Positions 1 to 5,227 of a DNA stretch of 13,489 nt are shown here, piece after piece (position 1 is the first letter of the stretch; every line of letters starts with the position of its first letter). The position numbers were made by a program, and so were the translations under genes. The notes below the pieces were generated by a model. That model was not told where the DNA came from. It made no database searches and saw only the letters and a program-made list of their open reading frames with translations. This DNA comes from Candidatus Bathyarchaeota archaeon (GTDB lineage: Archaea; Thermoproteota; Bathyarchaeia; TCS64): positions 1-13,489 of the forward strand of contig JAUYEB010000261.1 of the NCBI GenBank assembly GCA_030691555.1, written 5' to 3'.

Positions 1-1
1 C

Positions 2-535
2 TACCACCTAGCCTCCCCCTGCATCGTACAGGACAGCATCAAGAACCCGATGAAGTACTGGGACCACATAGTCAACGGGACCGCAAACGTGGCCGAAGCC
101 TGCAGGAAGTACGGTAAACGATTGATCTTCACGAGCACCCAGCTAGCTGGAGACGGCTTCCGCTGCGGGTGCTGCGGTCAGCTCCAGTCCCCCTACGCCT
201 CGGCGAAGAGGGAGGCCGAGAAGCTTGTGGAGGCTCTGCCCAACTCGGTGACGGTGAGGCTGCCAAACATCATCGACCTGGAGGGGAGGGACCGGAACGA
301 GAGCCGCCTCTTCCCCCGCCTCAACAAGGCGGCGAGGGAGACTGGCGTCGTGCGCATAAGGCCGCCGGAGGACACGCCTGTCACGCTCGTCGAGGTCGAG
401 GAGTGCGCCCGGAAGCTACTAGCATACATCGCGGAGGGAACGGGCACCCACCTGATGAAGGGTGAGACGTTGACGATCCGGCAGGTCGCGGAGCGGGTCG
501 CCGCTCAATACGGTGCCCGGGTCGAGGTCGTCTAG
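2..535 (+). CDS. NAD-dependent epimerase/dehydratase (extended SDR), 5'-incomplete
   Basis: Cytosolic sugar-nucleotide epimerase, dehydratase or reductase of the extended short-chain dehydrogenase family. The frame is open to the window edge, so the true start and the N-terminal Gly-rich NAD-binding motif lie outside; 177 residues are visible. Seen: an HLAS-type strand at the start, NVAEACRKYGKRLIFTST (about residues 29-46) matching the family's conserved strand with the catalytic Ser/Thr, and the YASAK motif (Tyr65, Lys69) fitting the catalytic YxxxK. A Cys-rich CGCCG stretch (residues 55-59) just before the Tyr is unusual. The C-terminal part carries the substrate-binding domain, and the end looks natural (TAG). 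The exact substrate cannot be told; an RmlD-like dTDP-sugar reductase or a UDP-sugar epimerase are options. The following gene remnant is convergent, 19 bases away. Confidence 0.85.
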   Translation, partial: YHLASPCIVQDSIKNPMKYWDHIVNGTANVAEACRKYGKRLIFTSTQLAGDGFRCGCCGQLQSPYASAKREAEKLVEALPNSVTVRLPNIIDLEGRDRNESRLFPRLNKAARETGVVRIRPPEDTPVTLVEVEECARKLLAYIAEGTGTHLMKGETLTIRQVAERVAAQYGARVEVV

Positions 536-554
536 ACAGTTCGTCTTTGTGGGC

Positions 555-920
555 TCAGGCGTCTATCCTGTCCTTAACGGTCATGAGCGCCAAGGCGAGG
601 AAGAGCACCGCCATCCCGGCTACGACCAGCACGTCGCCTGCGAGTTCCGAGACGCCGTACCCCTTCAGCATCAGCCCCTCGAATATCCTGTTCCCGTAGT
701 AGAGGGGCACGAGCCTCGCCAGGGGTTGGACGAAGTCGGGGAGGCTGTTGACCGGGACAAGCATACCGCTCAGGGCCATGCTCGGCAGCGATATGAGGGG
801 CGCCATCTGGACGGCCTGTAGCTCGTTCCTGGAGAAGTTGGAGAGGAAGACGGCGAGTAGGACGTGGGTGAGGGCGTAGAGGGCGGCGAGGAGGAAGAGG
901 AGGGTGAGGCGAAGTGACAA
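555..920 (-). pseudogene. 3' remnant of an ABC-2 type transporter permease
   Basis: The 121 residues match only the C-terminal third of ABC-2 family export permeases. A hydrophobic helix (about residues 3-27) runs into the family's hallmark loop FSRNELQAVQMAPLI. Then come a membrane helix, the short re-entrant region VNSLPDFVQPLARLVPLYY, and a last helix (about residues 96-115). Intact members are usually 250-380 residues and are paired with an ATPase; neither the N-terminal half nor an ATPase is present. The reading frame continues upstream only to a stop at 981-983, through His- and Glu-rich residues that do not look like permease. The only start is TTG at 920. The break coincides with the edge of the AT-rich segment, so truncation by insertion or recombination, or an assembly join, is likely. 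Confidence 0.7.
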
Positions 921-1660
921 GTCTTCTTGATCTTGGCTGTGGTGGTTGTGTTCACCTTCACCTAGAGGACGGTGTTGAGCCTAACTGCTGGATCAATAGC
1001 GGAAGAGGAATACCACAGCCGTGTCCTGATAGATTAACTTTTGATGAGGCGCGAGGTCTTGTGGCTGAGCGTGACGCCCTCAAAGGGCAGTTGGAGAAAA
1101 CGAGGCTTCCTAATGGGTTATGGATAACAAACATTGCGTGGGACGCGGTTAATGAGAGAGCCGAGTTCGATGAGGGCCGCTTAAGCACCATCTCAAATTG
1201 GTTGAAGAAGTATTGCTACGATTGCCAAGATTTCAACGATCCACCGTTCTGCGATGACGATTGCCCCATGATGAAACTGAGAAAGACTCTTAATCTAACA
1301 GAGAAGGACATCTGGCCTGAAGAGGGGGCTATGGGTCGTGGTGGCGCGGATACTCTACCCCCTGAAGATGTTGAGACGTTCTTCAAGGAATTTCTCAAAA
1401 ATATCGATGAACTAGCTGAGATAGAAGTCAGGTTAGACAGCCTGCAGAAGCAGATCGATGGCTTGAGGGTGAAGGTGGAGAAGGCCGAGGACCTAGTGCA
1501 ATACCACGAAAAGCAGGAGACATATCTAAAGAACTTAGCAGACACGGCTCAAGAATTAATCGACGAGGCGAACCAATACTTTAAGGATCTATACGATTCT
1601 GGCCATTATAAAGAGGGCACTAAGAGAAGGTTTAGAGAGGCGGGGTTAAAAGTACCTTAG
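914..1660 (+). CDS. Hypothetical protein with two four-Cys clusters and a coiled coil
   Basis: No family recognised. From the GTG at 914 it is 248 residues. An N-terminal cluster has Cys9, Cys12, Cys25 and Cys37, with CxxC spacing at the front. A second cluster has Cys101, Cys104, Cys113 and Cys117 (CxxC-x8-C-x3-C). Both look like zinc or iron-sulfur ligand sets. Residues about 155-225 are heptad-like and charged, rich in Glu, Lys and Leu, and should form a coiled coil; the tail is basic (TKRRFREAG). No membrane segment or signal peptide is seen, so it is probably cytosolic. Base composition is AT-richer than the flanks. The start is uncertain: the GTG overlaps the permease remnant by 7 bases, and the first eight residues may be junction sequence. 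It is convergent with a set of small genes. Confidence 0.65.
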   Translation: MTSLLDLGCGGCVHLHLEDGVEPNCWINSGRGIPQPCPDRLTFDEARGLVAERDALKGQLEKTRLPNGLWITNIAWDAVNERAEFDEGRLSTISNWLKKYCYDCQDFNDPPFCDDDCPMMKLRKTLNLTEKDIWPEEGAMGRGGADTLPPEDVETFFKEFLKNIDELAEIEVRLDSLQKQIDGLRVKVEKAEDLVQYHEKQETYLKNLADTAQELIDEANQYFKDLYDSGHYKEGTKRRFREAGLKVP

Positions 1661-1664
1661 TTCC

Positions 1665-1787
1665 CTAACGCTCCCCCTTAACATTGACATCGTTATTTAT
1701 TTTAGAAAAGGGATCGTTCTCACACCCATAGCATTTCTTGAAAGCAAGATTCTCACATTTCTCCTTTGAATTTTTAATGCAGTTCAT
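1665..1787 (-). CDS. Possible 40-residue Cys-rich small protein
   Basis: Small ORF beginning ATG (1787-1785) and ending TAG at 1665. It has four cysteines at positions 3, 11, 19 and 22, the last two as KKCYGCEND, like half a zinc knuckle. An AGGTAG sequence eight bases before the ATG can serve as Shine-Dalgarno. It starts 14 bases after the stop of the 45-residue ORF, so it could be the third gene of an AbrB-led transcript. It is very rich in Lys and Asn and has the same AT-rich composition as the convergent 248-residue gene, whose stop lies 4 bases away. It could be a real metal-binding peptide, a remnant of a larger zinc-ribbon protein, or chance. Confidence 0.4.
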   Translation of the reverse strand: MNCIKNSKEKCENLAFKKCYGCENDPFSKINNDVNVKGER

Positions 1788-1801
1788 TCTTTCACTACCT
1801 C

Positions 1802-1939
1802 TTAAGAGGCGGGTAGTTGGCTCCCTAATCGCCAGCGTTTCTTCACCCAGTTATTTACCTTCCTCAGGTCAACCATCATATCCTCGTAGGCGTTCCTGAT
1901 GTCGTTGATTCTCCTGAGGAAGCACAGGGTACAGACCAT
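1802..1939 (-). CDS. Possible 45-residue small protein next to AbrB
   Basis: ATG-started ORF one base after the stop of the AbrB-type gene, which suggests translational coupling. The N-terminus is MVCTLCFLRRINDIRNAYED, with a CxxC at positions 3-6. An amphipathic helix of mixed Arg/Asp/Glu/Leu character follows, then a basic, Trp-containing tail. There are no membrane segments. No family is recognised. The composition (balanced charge, regular helix pattern) resembles a real protein more than random translation. In many archaeal and bacterial two-gene units an AbrB/MazE-type protein is followed by a small toxin or effector. This ORF sits in that place but is far too short for a PIN or MazF toxin. 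Confidence 0.45.
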   Translation of the reverse strand: MVCTLCFLRRINDIRNAYEDMMVDLRKVNNWVKKRWRLGSQLPAS

Positions 1940-1940
1940 C

Positions 1941-2123
1941 CTATCCCACCTTGACAGGCTTGACGACGATGATGATCTCGCCGTCCTTCGCCTCGAGGCT
2001 CCAGTCGAGCTTGTCGTGTTCCTTCAGGCTGAACTGCTTGACGATGCTTGCAGGTACTATTGACCTGAGGGATGTCTCCCCCTTCCTTGATGTCGATGGT
2101 GAGAGCACTGTCTCTTGTCCCAA
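1941..2123 (-). CDS. AbrB/MazE-type swapped-hairpin DNA-binding protein
   Basis: Sixty-residue transcriptional regulator or antitoxin-like DNA-binding protein. The core SRKGETSLRSIVPASIVKQF (residues 12-31) is the archaeal version of the AbrB swapped-hairpin motif. It is followed by LKEHDKLDW and a final strand, DGEIIIVVKPVK. Members dimerise by exchanging beta hairpins and bind AT-rich DNA, often upstream of their own gene. The start is taken as TTG at 2123, because the frame is closed 21 bases upstream and a GGAG lies about ten bases before it. An AT-rich divergent promoter follows upstream, so autoregulation, and control of the membrane cassette on the other side, is plausible (inference). 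No MazF, VapC or PIN partner is seen; two tiny ORFs follow instead. Confidence 0.8.
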   Translation of the reverse strand: MGQETVLSPSTSRKGETSLRSIVPASIVKQFSLKEHDKLDWSLEAKDGEIIIVVKPVKVG

Positions 2124-2156
2124 ATTCGCCGCGTCTCCAATTTAAAATCGGGGTTT

Positions 2157-2169
2157 TTTATATATAAAC
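2157..2169 (-). promoter_or_regulatory. Candidate TATA box for the leftward AbrB-type gene
   Basis: Read leftward the sequence is GTTTATATATAAA, a good archaeal TATA element. A transcription start about 25 bases on, near 2138, would give a leader of about 15 bases before the TTG at 2123. It lies in the AT-rich gap shared with the rightward cassette, which is also the natural place for an AbrB-type operator. Confidence 0.5.
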
Positions 2170-2180
2170 ATACCTCATAT

Positions 2181-2190
2181 TTTATAAAAG
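2181..2190 (+). promoter_or_regulatory. Candidate TATA box for the membrane cassette
   Basis: TTTATAAAAG in a strongly AT-rich gap. Transcription would start near 2211, leaving a leader of about 23 bases that contains GGAG (2225-2228) ahead of the ATG at 2234. A second, weaker TATA-like sequence is CTTATACAAG at 2195-2204. Confidence 0.5.
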
Positions 2191-2233
2191 ACTTCTTATA
2201 CAAGATTTAATCAACTCTTAAGCCGGAGTAACC

Positions 2234-3037
2234 ATGTTACTCGGGATATTAGCAGACGGAACACTACAGCCCCTAATTCTACTCGCGGTCCTCGTGGCCG
2301 CGACATACGTCTACAACAAGAAGGCATACGCGGGAGAGATCAAGGCGGATCAGCTCAGGGAGATCCCAGCCATAGCCGCAATCACGGAGGGCGTCGGGAA
2401 GAGCGTCGAGGAGAACAAACCCGTCCACTACGCGATGGGCGCGTCCGGCGGCCAGCTCTATTCACAGCTGGTCAGCATGACGCTCGTCGCCCTGGCGTTC
2501 CTAAACTACATCGCCAAACTCTGCGCCAAGTACGAGGCCCAGCTTATCGTCCACATGCCCTACCAGGCGGAGTCCATCCCCCTAATCGAGGCGATGGTCC
2601 GCGAGGGCTACAAAGCTGAGGGCAAGCCGGAGGCCTTCCAGCCAAGTTGCCTGAGGTACTATGGCCAGGGCGCCCTATCGTGGACGCAGGCCGTCACCGC
2701 AAGCTACGACCAGGAGGGTGTCGGGCTCAACCTGAGCATCGGCATCTTCTACAGCGACTGCCCAATCAGCCTCGAGATGGCCAAGATCAAGGGAGGCATG
2801 AACGTCGGCGGAACAGGCCGATGGATCATGGTCTACGCCTTCGCCATGATGTGCGACTACGTCTTCCTCGGACAGGAGATATACGTCGCCGGAGCGATCA
2901 TCTCGGAGAACCCACTGATGCTCGCTGGGGTCTGGATCGAGGACCTCGGCAAGTTCTACTCTCTTCTGCTCCTCGGGGTCGGCCTAATCGTTGGCCTACT
3001 CGGGGTTAGCGCGGCAGCCGCGCTGTTTGCCTTATAG
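2234..3037 (+). CDS. DUF6754-like membrane-anchored alpha/beta protein (cassette gene 1)
   Basis: 267 residues, function unknown. It resembles the uncharacterised DUF6754 family as I recall it: REIPAIAAITEGVGKSVEEN (42-61), the KPVHYAMGASGG strand and Gly turn (62-73), AKYEAQLIVHMP (98-109), and the late block CDYVFLGQEIYVAGAIISE (207-225). One membrane helix lies at each end (about 12-27 and 243-267), with an alternating alpha/beta domain between them, probably Rossmann-like. There is no signal peptidase site and no nucleotide-binding P-loop. The ATG has GGAG at a good distance and an AT-rich promoter before it. It is the first of four closely packed genes (2234-5184) that probably make one membrane complex. 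The family match is from memory of sequence patterns, not a search. Confidence 0.7.
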   Translation: MLLGILADGTLQPLILLAVLVAATYVYNKKAYAGEIKADQLREIPAIAAITEGVGKSVEENKPVHYAMGASGGQLYSQLVSMTLVALAFLNYIAKLCAKYEAQLIVHMPYQAESIPLIEAMVREGYKAEGKPEAFQPSCLRYYGQGALSWTQAVTASYDQEGVGLNLSIGIFYSDCPISLEMAKIKGGMNVGGTGRWIMVYAFAMMCDYVFLGQEIYVAGAIISENPLMLAGVWIEDLGKFYSLLLLGVGLIVGLLGVSAAAALFAL

Positions 3038-3080
3038 GAGGTGATGATGCACGAGCTACTTCGTTAGGAAGCAACTGCCG

Positions 3081-3692
3081 GTGATCATCATCGCCATAAC
3101 CGGCATACTGATGGTCGCCGCGTACTTCATACCCTGGGCGCCCCTCCAAGGCGTCAAGGGAGTGCTGACCAACTGGATCGTCGTCATCAGCGCCGCCACC
3201 GTAGCTATGGGCTTCGTCTACATGACAACCTCGCAGTACAAGCTCTACCAGAAGAACAGGTCCACACTGCAGCTAGTCTACACGGTAACGCCCTACGTCT
3301 TCTTCGCCGGCTTCCTCATCTCGGCCCTCTTCTTCAAGGGGGGATCGAGCAGCCCAGAGTATCGCTGGTGGTTCACGAACATCTACAGCAACGTCGGCGC
3401 CACCATCTACGCGATCATGTACTTCACTCTCGCCTCGAGCGCCTACCGCACATTCCGCGTCAGCAGCATGGAGGCCATCGCCCTCATCGCGGGGGGCATG
3501 ATCTACACGCTGCGCCAGATACCGCTCTTCCAGGTCTATATCCCCTGGATCGTGCCGCTCGGTGAGTGGTTCCTGCTCGTCCCCAACACCGGGGGTGGGC
3601 GCGGAGCCGTCATCGCGGCAGCCCTCGCAGCCCTGGTGGTCGGGATAAGGACCCTCTGGGGCAAGGAGGTAACGCTGGAGGTGTCTGGATGA
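3081..3692 (+). CDS. Multi-pass membrane protein of the cassette (gene 2), start uncertain
   Basis: About 203 residues with six likely membrane helices (about 2-20, 29-49, 65-85, 103-120, 130-145, 174-193). The block GEWFLLVPNTGGGRGA (161-176) looks like the conserved Gly-Glu-Trp and Val-Pro-Asn-Thr region of proteins I recall beside DUF6754 genes. Function unknown. The open frame begins with GTG at 3081, but in-frame codons upstream read TSYFVRKQLP directly before it, a typical basic N-terminus. A strong Shine-Dalgarno (GGAGGTGATG, 3037-3046) with ATGATG lies one reading frame off, leading into a TAG after a few codons. A single-base difference near 3048-3052 would restore a perfect start at 3044. 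Its stop overlaps the next ATG by two bases. Confidence 0.7.
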   Translation: MIIIAITGILMVAAYFIPWAPLQGVKGVLTNWIVVISAATVAMGFVYMTTSQYKLYQKNRSTLQLVYTVTPYVFFAGFLISALFFKGGSSSPEYRWWFTNIYSNVGATIYAIMYFTLASSAYRTFRVSSMEAIALIAGGMIYTLRQIPLFQVYIPWIVPLGEWFLLVPNTGGGRGAVIAAALAALVVGIRTLWGKEVTLEVSG

Positions 3693-4546
3693 CCAAGATG
3701 AACCAAACAATCTGGCACAAGATGGGAAACATCGACTACCGCTGGCTCTACGTCCTCAGCCTGATCGGCTTCATCCTACCCGTCCTACAGCCGCTCGGCC
3801 TGCCGGTGCAGGTCAGTTCGGGAACAATCGGCTACTACGACGCCATCGACAAGCTCCCCGCGGGGAGCGTCGTCGCGGTCAGCTTCGGGGCGAGCGCCCA
3901 GCTGCTCGACGAGCAGGAGGCGCAGTTCCTCGCCACGTGGAAGATACTCTTCCAGCGCGACCTGAAGGTGCTCTTCTACAGCCCGACACAGGACGGCCCG
4001 CTTCTACTGCAGAACGAACTCGGCAAACAGGTGATCCCTGAGAGCTACGGGAAGAAGTACGGCATCGACTACGTCGTCCTCGGCTACGCCCCCCTCGGGG
4101 AGGCGGGCGAGGCCAGCATGGCCATCAACATCCGCGGCGTCTACAAGGCCGACTGGAACAACAAGCCACTCGACGAGCTGCCCATGATGAAGGACATCAA
4201 CACCGCGAAGGACATTGACCTACTCATCTTCGTCTACACGAGCTGCACCGACATCGAGTTCCCCATCAGGCAGTGGGTCACCCCGTACAAGATGCCGACC
4301 ATAGTCGCCACGCTCGGATGCTGCGGCCCGATGGCCGTGCCCTACTTCCCTACACAGATTCAGGGCTTCCTCTCGGGCTCAGGAATGGGCACCGAGCTTG
4401 AGGTCCACGGAAAAGTCCCCGGACCCGGGGCGCTTATGAGCGACGCCAAGAACATCGGCATACTACCCTTCCTCGCCTTCTTCATACTCGGCAACCTCAG
4501 CTACCTCGGCAAGCGGTTCAAGTGGGGGGAGGTGAAGACGCCATGA
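3689..4546 (+). CDS. Membrane-anchored alpha/beta protein of the cassette (gene 3)
   Basis: 285 residues from the ATG at 3689, chosen because GGAGGT sits about eight bases upstream and the ATGA overlaps the previous stop. An earlier in-frame GTG at 3566 lies inside gene 2 and gives a non-protein-like extension. There is one membrane helix near each end (about 19-37 and 256-272), with an alpha/beta domain between: AIDKLPAGSVVAVSFGAS (52-69), LKVLFYSPT (92-100), YGIDYVVLGYAPLGE (124-138), DELPMMKDI (162-170), DIDLLIFVYTS (175-185). Cys210-Cys211 forms a CC pair in GCCGPM. The same architecture as gene 1 (anchor, alpha/beta domain, anchor) suggests paired subunits. No catalytic motif is recognised. 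Confidence 0.7.
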   Translation: MTKMNQTIWHKMGNIDYRWLYVLSLIGFILPVLQPLGLPVQVSSGTIGYYDAIDKLPAGSVVAVSFGASAQLLDEQEAQFLATWKILFQRDLKVLFYSPTQDGPLLLQNELGKQVIPESYGKKYGIDYVVLGYAPLGEAGEASMAINIRGVYKADWNNKPLDELPMMKDINTAKDIDLLIFVYTSCTDIEFPIRQWVTPYKMPTIVATLGCCGPMAVPYFPTQIQGFLSGSGMGTELEVHGKVPGPGALMSDAKNIGILPFLAFFILGNLSYLGKRFKWGEVKTP

Positions 4547-5184
4547 TCTGGACCGACACGCTCGGAGCACTCGTCGCGGCGTTCTTCATCATCAGCGTCT
4601 TCACGATGCTGTGGAAGGACAACCCAATCTTCCGCCTCGGCCAGCAGGCCGTCATCGGCGCCGCGACGGCGCACTACATCGTCCTGAACTTCGAGAGCGT
4701 CTACAAAAACGCCATCACACCGATGATGGCAGGAAACCTACTACTCATCATACCCCTCTTCCTCGGCCTGCTCATGTACGCCCGCCTCAAGAACGAGATC
4801 GCCTGGGTGGCACGCTACCCAACCGCGGTCCTCGTCGGGATCGGAACGGGCGTCATGATCGCCGGGACCCTGAGGGGACAGATCATCGACCAAATGAAGA
4901 ACACCGTACTCGACCTCTACAACTCCTTCTCGGCGGGCTCCGCCATGAACGTCCTCAACGCCACGCTGATCCTCATAGGAACAATCACGGCCATCACCTT
5001 CTTCACCTTCACCCGCAAGCACACCGGCTTGCTCGGGTGGTCGGCGAAGGCGGGCCGCATCTTCCTCATGATCAGCCTCGGCGCGAACTGGAGCGGGGAG
5101 CTAGTCTGGTACGCGACGCAGACCATCGGGCGACTCAGCTACATCATCAACTACGTCATCAAGATAGTGATTCTAGGAGGCTAG
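4543..5184 (+). CDS. Multi-pass membrane protein of the cassette (gene 4)
   Basis: 213 residues from the ATG at 4543, which overlaps the stop of gene 3 (ATGA); GGAGGTGAAG lies just upstream. Six or seven likely membrane helices: about 5-24, 33-48, 62-81, 92-110, 136-156, 170-186, and a weaker one at the C-terminus (198-211). The loop RYPTAVLVGIGTGVMIAGTL (91-110), followed by RGQIIDQ, is the part I recall as conserved in cassette partners of DUF6754 genes. No transporter signature, heme ligand pattern or catalytic motif is evident. The tight overlaps argue that the four products are made together and form one membrane assembly. Confidence 0.7.
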   Translation: MIWTDTLGALVAAFFIISVFTMLWKDNPIFRLGQQAVIGAATAHYIVLNFESVYKNAITPMMAGNLLLIIPLFLGLLMYARLKNEIAWVARYPTAVLVGIGTGVMIAGTLRGQIIDQMKNTVLDLYNSFSAGSAMNVLNATLILIGTITAITFFTFTRKHTGLLGWSAKAGRIFLMISLGANWSGELVWYATQTIGRLSYIINYVIKIVILGG

Positions 5185-5199
5185 TAGTTCCAAATCCCA

Positions 5200-5206
5200 T
5201 TTTTTT
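5200..5206 (+). terminator. Candidate T-tract terminator after the membrane cassette
   Basis: Seven consecutive T residues 16 bases after the stop of cassette gene 4, with no clear hairpin before them. Archaeal RNA polymerase commonly stops at T-rich tracts, so this probably limits read-through into the aminotransferase gene, which starts 21 bases later. Confidence 0.4.
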
Positions 5207-5227
5207 CTCATGATCAAAAGGTGAAAG

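Noticed and set aside
921..965. Plus-strand hydrophobic reading VFLILAVVVVFTFT followed by TAG
   Set aside because: It is only 15 codons, and the overlapping frame carries a CxxC cluster that continues into a long gene, so this is more likely a shadow.
3566..3688. Upstream GTG extension of cassette gene 3
   Set aside because: It lies inside gene 2, has an Arg/Gly/Pro-rich translation, and the ATG at 3689 has a clear ribosome site and ATGA coupling.
4611..5213. 200-codon ORF in another frame of cassette gene 4
   Set aside because: His/Arg/Pro-rich translation typical of a shifted frame over a membrane gene.
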